This document shows, one piece after another, positions 1 through 7,707 of a DNA stretch of 11,410 nucleotides. The notes below the pieces were generated by a model. The model saw only the letters and a list, made by a program, of their open reading frames with translations, was not told the origin of the DNA and ran no database searches. How positions within the stretch are numbered: the first letter of the stretch is position 1; every line of letters starts with the position of its first letter. Origin of the DNA: Euperipatoides rowelli. Lineage: Eukaryota; Onychophora; Udeonychophora; Euonychophora; Peripatopsidae. Position numbers and translations under genes: made by a program. Where the stretch lies: NCBI GenBank assembly GCA_003024985.2, contig PXIH01S0033691.1, one strand, 5' to 3'.

Positions 1-298
1 GGGGGTAGAACAGCTATAGAATAACGGAGTGGTGGAGAGAAGAATGGCAAAACCATAATATTTGGTTGCTGGTTGGCTGTGGGACTGCTTGTCACTATGG
101 TCATAAGGATAGAGCTAAAAACTGGCTGTATAAAACACTAATAATTGGAAATGAGCAGGAAACAAAACTGGTACTGTAAATGTAAGCTTTCTTTATTCTG
201 ATGTAAATAAAGCAATATACAGCATCAGTATTACCGGTTAGCCAACTTGCTAACCGGCATACTAGAAATAATAAAATGGTATATGTAAATATTACAAA
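1..298. other. Non-coding stretch with one strong hairpin
   Basis: I see no coding region here. The longest minus-strand reading frame crossing this stretch (101-376) runs into the R1 repeat and has no recognisable domain. The only clear structure is the hairpin at 234-257, listed separately. Confidence 0.5.
234..257. repeat. Perfect 9-bp inverted repeat (hairpin)
   Basis: CCGGTTAGC at 234-242 is followed after six bases by its exact reverse complement GCTAACCGG at 249-257. The stem is much more GC-rich than its surroundings. No T-run follows it and no gene ends nearby, so a terminator role is not supported. It may be the terminus or internal hairpin of an unrecognised small element. Confidence 0.75.
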
Positions 299-614
299 AG
301 TCCATGGACTGGAAGAACGTTGGAGAGGTGATTGTCCTCTAAAGATGAGGGTAATCACTCTCCAAGGAAAAGACAATGAAAAGACAAAGGAGAAACCTTT
401 TATAATCTACAAGTTAATTATACACATGTATAATTAGGTAATTAGCATTGACTTTGCGCATTACAGAGTTGAAAATATCTGTGACGCATTTACCAATTAG
501 AGTAAACAGATCATAGATAAGGAAAGCATGTGGAATGCGTGAGCAAATGTAATCAGTAACTAACTGATTAAATATTACATTATGTAATAAATATTATAAA
601 CTAAAGAATCGCCA
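299..614 (+). repeat. Dispersed repeat R1, copy a (left arm of foldback)
   Basis: This stretch aligns over about 315 bp with 10968-11290 in the same orientation, at about three quarters to four fifths identity by eye. Shared landmarks are TCCATGGACTGG near the start, ACGTTGGAGAG, CTTTTATAA, ATTAGCATTG, GTGACGCATTTAC and AATCG near the end. It opens with the 12-bp palindrome AGTCCATGGACT (299-310). Inside is a 9-bp inverted repeat, TAATTATAC (415-423) and GTATAATTA (428-436). A third, inverted copy follows at 640-880. There is no open reading frame, which suits a non-autonomous element. The superfamily is not identified. Confidence 0.75.
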
Positions 615-639
615 TATGTNAATAGGAATAATATTTATA

Positions 640-880
640 TTATTTATTATTTGTTCGCATTTGCTCGTGCATTTGGAAAGTTTTACTTTATTTGTGACGT
701 GCTATCTTTAGTTAAATTGCTATTAATAAATGCGTACAAATGAGTCTACTTCTGAAATACATCTAGTATAATTATACATCTAGTATAATTTGAATGTACA
801 CTATTATTTTGCCATAAAGGCTTCTCCTTTACTTATGTTTTTGTCTTTACCTATGGAAGTGTCTCTCGCCAAGACCGTGA
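640..880 (-). repeat. Dispersed repeat R1, copy c (inverted; right arm of foldback)
   Basis: Read on the minus strand this matches R1. Shared blocks, written on the plus strand, are CATTTGCTCGTGCATT (reverse complement of the GAGCAAATG part of copy a), TTTGTGACGTG, AATAAATGCGT, AGTATAATT and AAAGGCTTCTCCTTT followed by TTACCT. Order and spacing agree with copies a and b, allowing small indels. The outer end beyond about 870 is poorly conserved, so the boundary is uncertain by tens of bases. With copy a it makes a foldback separated by about 25 AT-rich bases. Confidence 0.65.
757..790. repeat. Perfect 17-bp tandem duplication
   Basis: ATACATCTAGTATAATT occurs twice in direct succession (757-773 and 774-790). 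It lies in R1 copy c where the other copies carry the TAATTATAC/GTATAATTA inverted repeat, so it is probably a slippage product of that palindrome. Confidence 0.85.
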
Positions 881-2500
881 GGTAATAGTTTATTTATACC
901 TACCAAATGTACTGGTGGGAGCCATTTATTTTCATATATTTTTATTGTTCCTTTCTGTGCATACTACCACCACGTTATATGAAGGCGGAAGTTTACAAAT
1001 ATTTATTAGAATCCGTCCGTTATAATAAATATATATAACAAACACATTTTAAGTGTTTGAAAATATCTAATCATTTGTTAATAAAAAGGTTTAGTTTAAT
1101 TTATTTATTGGCATTATTTATTTTTAGAGTTTAGAAGTAGCCATGCTTGCTCTTTTTAGACATCTTATTTATCTATTAATCTGTGCACAGTTTTATTTTG
1201 ATTATTCTAATTACTGCTGAATACAAAGTGAGCTGTTTTGGTTAATACATCATCCCATAAAGGATTTAAAAGGGAGGTGCCATTTTTTTAATCTTTGTCT
1301 TTTCTAACCCCACCATCACCTTCATTCATCAAAGTGAAAATAACTTTTCAAGCTCATAGTTATTTGGGGTTAGAAAGCCATGTAAAGTCGGGGCCGCTTG
1401 ATATCTTCGTAATACAGCGGACCTCACAAATTTCACAGTGACCGGACTATACTGTTTGCAAATCCTACCGGCACGGTTCTTGTATTGATAAGATATTTAT
1501 TTGTAGTAGCCATACAATACGGATGTACCTTTTAATGGATGTGTTTTTAAACCGAGCGTTTGTAAAATACTAATGGAAGTATTCTTGTTTTTTGCATTGT
1601 TACCTGAACCTTATTGTATAAAGGTAAGACAAGTTTTCGTCTAAACCTCTAATTTGTTGTTCAAGATTTTATTAGGTTTGTAAATTTACCGTCAAATTAA
1701 AAGTTACTTATTTACATCACTGGATATTCATTTTCTTCTTTTCACCATTCCATTCTTTCTATGTGCAATACAAAAAACAAACAAATTTCATTTCAGTGTT
1801 GGAAAGGTGGGGTGAAAAGGTAGGGTTGGCTGGTCAATGATTGCTGACAAGCCGCCCCCCCCCCCCAAATAAATAAAAAAATATAATAATAATAATTTTT
1901 TTTTAGTGTTATCTGTGGCAACTCACAATTCAAAAGCAATCTATCTTTGATTTTTCACAAAATTTTTGTATTTTCTTTTCCATTCACACTGAAAAAATAA
2001 ATAACTATATTTCTTAAAATGAATTTAATAAATAAAACTATTTGTTATTTAAATGAGAATAAAGTGAGAGTTAATTCTATTGATATAGTATTAACCTGTG
2101 GTGCACTATAGATTAAGTACAGTATCTCAGTGTAAAAATGATTTGATTCTTATACAGCAAGTTATAATTAATGATAATAAAAATGGTTTAAAGTTAGTCT
2201 TTAAATTTATTAGTTCCTATCAAAATTTTACAGTAAAATTATTTTCAAAATTATAAATTTATACATTTGTAAAGATAAAACATGTCAGGCTTTGAGTTAC
2301 TATTATGATCAACCTGATCTAATCTATTACTTTTATGTACAAGCAGTCAAACATTAAAAATTGCAAAATTAAAATATCGTGGACTTTGAAAGAACATCAA
2401 TAAAACTATTAGGCTTACGTAGTATTAAGAGAGCTGAAATAAAATAAAGCCCGTAAATTAATAATTTTATTATTATATAAATATGAAAATATTTTTTCTA
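881..2500. other. Non-coding AT-rich stretch
   Basis: No coding region is recognisable on either strand. It contains an imperfect long inverted repeat (1301-1377), a GC-richer block around 1382-1490, a C12 run at 1855-1866 followed by A/T-rich low-complexity sequence, and very AT-rich DNA from about 1980 to 2500. No tRNA-like A and B boxes were seen in the GC-richer block. Confidence 0.5.
1301..1377. repeat. Inverted repeat with nested second stem
   Basis: TTTCTAACCCC (1301-1311) is exactly complementary to GGGGTTAGAAA (1366-1376). Just inside, AATAACT (1339-1345) is complementary to AGTTATT (1358-1364) across a 12-base loop. Together they could form an interrupted cruciform or an RNA stem. 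No function is apparent. Confidence 0.6.
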
Positions 2501-2770
2501 ATGAATACAACTTTTGGTTTGTTATTTAAATTATTTCAAATTTCAGAATTTTGAAGTATCAGCAGAGATCATTTTAAGGATTTAAAAGCCTTAAAAATTA
2601 ACAGCTTCTAGGGGCTCTGCCCCGGTACCCATTGTGGGGCTTACAGAACTCCCCAAACCCCCAGCTGATATCATTCATGCTGAACTGTAGAAGGCTCTCT
2701 TCCATACATAACACTCACCAGCAAAATAAAATCCAGTTTTTATTAGGGGTAGGGGGGCTTTTTAATCAAC
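2501..2770 (+). repeat. Dispersed repeat R2, copy a
   Basis: It aligns with the reverse complement of about 10668-10942. Shared blocks in order are ATGAATACAACTTT, GTTATTTAAAT, AAGTATCAGCAGAG, ATTTTAAGGATTTAAAAG, TAACAGCT, CCCATTGT, GGCTTACAG, CCAGCTGAT, CACCAGC and TTTTAATCAA. The middle (about 2610-2665) is distinctly GC-rich within AT-rich flanks. The open frame at 2632-2853 is not conserved in the other copy, so no protein is inferred. The family could not be assigned. Confidence 0.75.
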
Positions 2771-3602
2771 TGTTTGTTTTATTTTTTCCTACTGTCTACA
2801 AATTTTGTTTTGAAGTAATAATGCAGTGGTTAAAACCTAATATAATTAATTAATTATGGATTATGCTGCCTCAAATAACACAAGAAATGGTCATCAAAAC
2901 GTCCACACAACCAAAAAAAAAAGCTTATCAAAATATTTACAAACATAACACTGCCCCTCTACAAATTTGGGCTCACACCTACTCCCCCCCCCCCCCNCAC
3001 ACACACACACTCTAATTTTTTAGGCTGGAATCGTCCCTGGGATTGGGACAAAGGGAACTCAATTGTTCCTCTGATCCATCATATTTATTTATTTTATTTA
3101 TTTATTTAAATAGAGAGCTGATGAATAAGAATAATCTTTTTACATCATATACAGCATATCTTAAATTACAAAAATCTCTGTCAGAGCTTAAATACAAATC
3201 CAGATTGTTTTTAAAAATATTAAGATTAGTAGCATCAAAAATAATCAGTAGGGATTTTTTATTTCATTGCTTTGAATGTAGTTTTTTTATTTATAATAGA
3301 ATGTTAATTATTAGTAGTGACTAGTGAAAGTGTATTACCTAAAATGATAATCTAGCTAAGATGAGAGAAAAAAGGTTTTTCATCAATAAAAACATTGGCA
3401 TGTAAGGGTTAAAATAATCCTTAAGAAATATCTAAAGCTTATGAAGGTGATAGTACATCTTGAAAATATTCATTAAATGTTTACCTAAGATCCAGCTTTG
3501 TTTACTATATTTTATTTCTTTCTCTTTGCTAGTTCTTGATTTCCATTATCCAACCATGTTGAAATAGCTGATCATAAATTTGTTTTTCTTTATAATCACC
3601 AG
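2771..3602. other. Non-coding stretch with microsatellites
   Basis: It holds C13 at 2984-2996, one N, then (CA)n at 2998-3010, and an ATTTA-rich run at about 3080-3110. A 93-codon open frame at 3043-3324 (plus) is strongly biased to AT-coded residues (Leu, Ile, Phe, Lys, Ser, Tyr) with no recognisable motif, so it is not called as a gene. Confidence 0.5.
2984..3010. repeat. Poly-C plus (CA)n microsatellite
   Basis: Thirteen C residues, one undetermined base (2997) and a CA dinucleotide run. The N at the junction suggests that sequencing was uncertain in the homopolymer. Confidence 0.9.
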
Positions 3603-3680
3603 GCATTATCTCCGTCAAGTTTAAAACTTTCAGACAAGAATCAACTAGGAGATTTCCCCCAGAATGCTAGTGCTGTTTGA
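3603..3680 (+). other. Weak candidate 3'-terminal exon (25 codons plus stop)
   Basis: A pyrimidine-rich tract (TTTGTTTTTCTTT, about 3579-3591) is followed by ATAATCACCAG, a good 3' splice-site context ending at 3602. From 3603 the frame reads ALSPSSLKLS and continues for 15 more codons, ending DFPQNASAV and then TGA at 3678-3680. The stretch is richer in G+C than its flanks. The next AATAAA downstream is at 3898-3903. No upstream exon was found in the window and the peptide matches no family I know. The complementary strand is also open over much of this segment. A chance splice-like site is at least as likely. Confidence 0.15.
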
Positions 3681-4966
3681 CCCTAATATGAACTTTAGTC
3701 ACTGATGCACGTCATTGAAAACTTATCATTAAGGGACCGTGCTTTAATTTCAAGTTGATATACACAAAGGATGGTTGCTCTCGTTGATTTCAGTTATCAT
3801 TAAGTAATGATACCACTCTTGTATGATTTTATTTAAGGCTATCTCTTTTTAAATTAAAATGTTTATGGATAAAATAATTTAAAATTACAATTTTGAAAAT
3901 AAATGAAGTAATAAAAGGGACAGTCACAGTATCTTGACTGAAAACAATTCCGTGACGCTTGTTACTTTATCCAATCTAGGAAAAAAACTCCTGAGCAATT
4001 ATCAAGGCTCTTACAGATCATTGCACAATCATAATCAAAATTGAACGATTTTTACTATTCAACAAATTGAAAAGTGTCTGCTGACTGACATGAATGAAGT
4101 AGTATGGTTATATAATGGTTTATTATCTGCATCACAATGCCAATGGACAAACAAGAACAATAATACAATTACCTGAAGAATAATTCTCATAAAAAAGATA
4201 TTTTATCATCAGGTGTAATTATCAAATTTTCAACAAATTTTAATTAAAAAAAAAAATTAATACTTTCTAATTCACTTGTTCCTGCTTAATACATTTAAAT
4301 TAGAAGCATTTAGTGTTTTAGACATGCTAAATAACCATAAATCTTATTCTGAAACATGTTATTGCACTTCTATATTTTAACCCTTTATTTTTCATAAATA
4401 TATAATCTGTCATCAGTTGTTTAAATGAACACACTTATAAGCAGAACATTTGAAAATCAGAACTTATTGCCAAACAAGGAAATTGATACCACAATACTGA
4501 CATTTTTAATGCAATGCAAATAAATATAAGCAAAGTATCATTTGGACAGCAAACTCACTGAGATATTTTGTTTTTCTCCTTGCTTTGAAAATGCACTTGA
4601 ATAAGAAAGACAGATAAATGGCAGCTAAATTTCTCTTACTGCATTAATTAAACATGGAATAAAAATGTGTTAATTCTACTAATTTTATTTTTATTTTTGA
4701 TAACCAATTCCAAAAATCGCCATTTGTATCATTTCTGACTTCGAAAAAAATACAGTAGTTTTCAACTACTACACACTACAATCTTCAAACCAATCTCTTA
4801 ATCAAATTTTGCCCCCTTTCCCTTGAAATCGATATGCTTATGTTTTTTTTTTTTTAAAAAAAATATGGAATTGAGTGAACCAGCCCTTATCAACTGTCTA
4901 GGACAAAGGTAGGCACCCCCATGGCTCTTTAGTTCAATTTGTGGCTATTTCTTTGGCTGTAGCAAT
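3681..4966. other. Non-coding AT-rich stretch
   Basis: No coding region, RNA gene or large repeat is recognisable. It contains A- and T-runs (about 4246-4256 and 4844-4863). The end (about 4905-4965) resembles the subterminal sequence of some hAT elements, as discussed in the findings. Confidence 0.45.
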
Positions 4967-5531
4967 ATTTTTCTTATATCTACATATGGTAGTGTAATGT
5001 CCCTTTTATTGTAATTTAAGCAAAGTTTTTCTTTTGGAGGACAATTTACTCTCTTATGATTAGCCTAAGGTTTTACAACACCAAGCACATCTCCCCTTCT
5101 TAATCTAGCTATTATTCTATCAAAGGCCCTGATAATCATAATGCTCAGATAACGTGTGAAGTACCATTACAAAAGAATAAACATTAGCATTTTCTTCTTG
5201 GATACTCAAATTAAATTTTGCCCGTTAGTAAATTGGATTACTCCTTTATATCAAAGGATTCAAAATGTTTCAATACCACTGCATGGTCTTTTTGTTGTAC
5301 AGATGTTAGTTTAAACAATGTCATTATTTCATCCGCCTCATCTCCCATTGTATATACCAAAGCATTGACCTGTTCTGGGCAAGCCTTGTTATCAAGACCT
5401 GCTGCCAGTTGAAACCTTTCAAAACACCTTTTCCACATTGGCCAATCACTTGGAGATGCAAAATCTAAATTTTTGTTTGGCAGGATTTGATAAGTAATTT
5501 GGACGCATGTTTTATCTGTAGAAATCACCAT
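4967..5531 (-). pseudogene. Gypsy-type retrotransposon gag relic with zinc knuckle
   Basis: This was probably the Gag protein of an LTR retrotransposon related to the K02A2.6-like/Mag group; Gag packages element RNA into cytoplasmic particles. From the ATG at 5531-5529 the frame shows FASPSDWPMWKRCFERFQLA and then VNALVYTMGDEADEI, matching the family's FDFSxPSEWPxWxxRFxRxRLA and VSSLIYxMGxEAxxIF blocks. That frame stops near 5238. A second frame (5218-5123) gives KFNLSIQEENANVYSF followed by LHTLSEHYDY, the next expected block. Near 5092-4967, across two frames, is a zinc knuckle: RCAWCCKTL, a His, CPPKEKLCLNYNK, then KGHYTTICRYKK. The usual 60-100 residues between the LSEHYDY block and the knuckle are largely missing, and no protease or RT follows. 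It is frameshifted, deleted and surely dead. I see no LTRs or primer binding site beside it. Confidence 0.8.
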
Positions 5532-5540
5532 TTTGAGCAC

Positions 5541-5827
5541 CTTTTTGATTCACTGATTGTTCGCTTATTTTTTTTTTTGTGATTTACATTGTATTTTTTT
5601 TTCTTTAAGTCCTCACCCAGAGCACCATGTGTAGTTAGTCACAATATCTTTATAATCAGGTTAATCCTAGTAAATTATAGAAGACACTTCATACGGTTTA
5701 CTTCATTGAACCCCTAGCCTACAAAATGATATAATATAATACTAAAATTGCCCTGCCCCCTAGTGTTTAATCTTGCATCAACACATGTGCTACAACATGG
5801 CATTTTCATTCTAGAATTGTAAATACT
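5541..5827. other. Spacer between gag and hAT relics
   Basis: AT-rich sequence with T-runs (about 5568-5577 and 5595-5602). No coding similarity was recognised. The N-terminal half of the hAT transposase would be expected here and further upstream but is not visible. Confidence 0.4.
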
Positions 5828-6644
5828 ATGTTTGAATACAGAGAAGAATTAATTGAATGCATGGAGACAATTGAAAAGTATAAAACAGCAGACAACTATT
5901 GAGCAAGCTTCTGTTCTAAAAATAACCCTTCAAGATCCTGATTTTGTATTTTGGCTTACTTATTTTCAGCAAATAATGCCCCATGTTGATGCTCTCTACA
6001 ATCAACTCCATAAAAGAGAAACTGACAACACAAATTTATAAAGCATTAAATTCTTTTGAAAACGAAATTTAAAAAGTAAGGCAAATGTACAATGAAATGA
6101 GTGTAAGCTGTTAAACTAGAAAGGACACAAAGCAAAGACATGAAGAAAACCTCGAAAACAGGAACAGAGAAGCAAAGGAAGTATGTGATTAATACTGTGT
6201 GAAGCTAAAGAAAGAATATACTTTTAAAGGTCATCTTTTCCTGAGAAATATTTGAAAGAAACAATAGATGTCTACCCATTTTTGGGTTCCAGAAAACTGA
6301 ATTAAATTTAATTTATGAAAGAGATGAGTTCAGAAGTATGTCTGGAGGGTTAAATTTATTATCTTTCCTTCTTGGTAACAATCTGTTAATTACATTTTCT
6401 GAATCGGTCAAATTATTAAAAGTATTGATTACTATGCCAATGAGCACATCAGAGGCAGATCACTGTTTTTCCACATTAAATTGTGTAAAAACATTTTTGC
6501 ATACCATTATCCTACAAGACAGATTGTAAGCTATTGCCATTTATCTATTAGAACAGGAATATAACAGATTTCAACAACAAAGTTATTTAAATATTTTTTC
6601 ATGCTAAAGCAAGAAGAATGGATTTTATATATAAAACCTTTTAA
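5828..6644 (+). pseudogene. hAT transposase relic, C-terminal half
   Basis: Remains of a hAT-superfamily transposase of the type related to ZMYM1/KIAA1586-like proteins. From 5828 the frame reads FEYREELIECMETIEKY and breaks near 5890. The next frame (to 6041) carries DFVFWLTYFQQIMPHVDALY and NQLHKR, a typical motif of this group. Further fragments in shifting frames read NSFENEI, CEAKERIYF, YLKETIDVYPFLGSR and LNLIYERDEFRSMSGGLNLL. From about 6400 comes the hAT C-terminal dimerisation domain: ITMPMSTSEADHCFSTLNCV then KTFLHTIILQDRL, a stop at 6527-6529, AIAIYLLEQEY, and lastly ARRMDFIYK before TAA at 6642-6644. About 15 or more residues are deleted between CEAKERIYF and YLKET. At least four frameshifts and several stops mean no protein is made. 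The BED finger and most of the RNase H-like catalytic core are absent. No terminal inverted repeat pair was found. Confidence 0.85.
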
Positions 6645-6723
6645 GGCACATTAGTTCAAGGTAATAAAGATACAAGGCCAATAGATAGAAGACCATTGGT
6701 TAGTAAGTTAATATAGTAGAAGT

Positions 6724-6750
6724 TAGGCTTCAATAAAAAAAAGAAGCCTA
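6724..6750. repeat. 8-bp inverted repeat with A-rich loop
   Basis: TAGGCTTC (6724-6731) and GAAGCCTA (6743-6750) are exact reverse complements around an 11-base A-rich loop. The right arm overlaps the first bases of the 105-bp tandem duplication, so it may have favoured strand slippage. Confidence 0.7.
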
Positions 6751-6955
6751 TGTAATAGAAGATTCTTTCAGTATGCCATTTTAGCTTGGAAGTGTTGCTT
6801 TTAAGTTTCAACCTACCGTTGTCAGTTGGACCTAGAATAACATTTCCGGAGCCTATGTAATAGAAGATTCTTTCAGTATGCCATTTTNGCTTGGAAGTGT
6901 TGCTTTTAAGTTTCAACCTACCGTTGTCAGTTGGACCTAGAATAACATTTCTGGT
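6746..6955. repeat. 105-bp tandem duplication, two near-identical units
   Basis: Unit 1 is 6746-6850 and unit 2 is 6851-6955. Over the first 100 bases they are identical except for an N at 6888 where unit 1 has A, and they then differ by a few bases at the end (CATTTCCGGA against CATTTCTGGT). Such identity amid old, eroded sequence means a recent duplication or an assembly artefact. As 105 is divisible by three, a minus-strand frame (6916-6656) shows the 35-residue unit repeated, with HTERIFYYIG in both copies. I do not recognise that peptide and take the frame as incidental. Confidence 0.9.
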
Positions 6956-7535
6956 GAAGATCCAGCAAATTGCAATAATAGTAATAATGTTACTATTTCA
7001 AGTTTTTTTTTTTTAGCTTTTTGTCAAGTCTGGTGTCACCAGTGGAAGTTTATCACAATTGTGAAACAAATAAGTATTATTTGTTCTTAGTAAAATTTAC
7101 CTTTCAGTATAAACAAAAAAAATTAGCTAAATTTATGGTATATGATTAAGAACTACTAAATTATTTTGTCAATGCTATATTTACAGTCATATTCTCAGAT
7201 ATATGGTGTCACTGAATAATAAAATAGCTATCATTACGTTTGACAGACTTTAATGTTGATTTTATTTTTTATTTTTGTAGAAAAAAAAATTGTACGCCTA
7301 ATATTTTTTTTTTCTATAGGGAAAATTGGATAGGCTATGTTTTTTTTTAACAGATATACGGTATTCTATTATTTTCTCTAAATTTGATTTTTGTTATTTT
7401 CTTGTTAACATACTGTAATAATTTTTATTATTTTCTATTAGGAAAAAAAATAATATTTATTTTCTACAAATAAACTTATCCTAGGCTATTTTTTTTTCTC
7501 TAATTTTGATTTTGTTTAATTGTCGTTAAAAAGTT
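6956..7535. other. Non-coding T-rich stretch
   Basis: No coding region is recognisable. From about 7250 to 7510 it is dominated by T- and A-runs and contains a diverged direct repeat (7331-7400 and 7482-7520), listed separately. Confidence 0.45.
7331..7520. repeat. Diverged direct repeat about 120-150 bp apart
   Basis: TAGGCTATG plus a T-run at about 7332 recurs as TAGGCTATT plus a T-run at about 7483. TTCTCTAAATTTGATTTTTG near 7375 recurs as TTCTCTAATTTTGATTTTG near 7497. The order is conserved but the second copy lacks about 30 bases between the blocks, as expected of an old tandem duplication followed by deletion. The low complexity lowers confidence. Confidence 0.5.
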
Positions 7536-7688
7536 AATGAAACAGAAAATTATTCACTTTCAAACAGTCGTATCATTTTGGAATTGATTACCATAAAAAG
7601 TTGTACAAGCTAAGTCAGTTAAATCTTTTTTGCACACAGTAGGTTAGATGATTTTATCGGTGATTTAAGTACTTGTTTAGTTTTATAG
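7536..7688 (+). pseudogene. LINE pol C-terminal tail relic, copy 1
   Basis: Many non-LTR retrotransposon pol proteins (CR1/L2/Jockey-like) end in a block of the pattern F(S/F)NRVxNxWNxLPxxVVxAxSVNSFKxRLDxFW. Here the reading goes NYSLSNSRII in one frame, shifts to FWN, stop, LP, stop, KVVQAKSVKSFLHT in a second, and then RLDDFIGDLSTCLVL before a stop at 7686-7688. Two stops and two frameshifts make it a relic. The reverse transcriptase that should precede it is not visible in the T-rich sequence upstream. Confidence 0.65.
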
Positions 7689-7707
7689 GTTAGTTTGAAT
7701 TAAGTAG

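Larger units (their letters stand above)
299..880. mobile_element. Foldback-type non-autonomous element built of two R1 arms
   Basis: Two inverted copies of R1 lie with their inner ends about 25 bp apart (615-639), giving a roughly 580-bp palindromic structure with no coding capacity. Long inverted arms around a tiny centre are typical of foldback elements and some MITEs. A separate, single R1 copy near 11 kb shows that the arm is a dispersed family and that this is not a purely local inversion. No target-site duplication is obvious, because the right outer end is eroded. Two independent insertions in opposite directions remain possible. Confidence 0.45.

Noticed and set aside
101-376. 91-codon minus-strand open frame at the left end
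   Set aside because: It is hydrophobic, low in complexity and overlaps R1 copy a; the frame is not kept in R1 copy b.
1382-1490. tRNA or tRNA-derived SINE in the GC-richer block
   Set aside because: I found no B box of the GGTTCGANTCC type and no cloverleaf on either strand.
2632-2853. 73-codon plus-strand open frame
   Set aside because: It overlaps R2 copy a and runs into AT-rich DNA, with no conservation in R2 copy b.
3043-3324. 93-codon plus-strand open frame as a gene
   Set aside because: Its composition is what random AT-rich DNA encodes, it starts beside microsatellites, and it shows no motif, splice context or repeat homology.
5218-5412. 64-codon plus-strand open frame opposite gag
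   Set aside because: It is the antisense shadow of the gag relic, whose minus-strand reading matches a known family.
6656-6916. Minus-strand protein with a 35-residue internal repeat
   Set aside because: The repeat comes from the 105-bp DNA duplication, the frame contains an N, and no family is recognisable.
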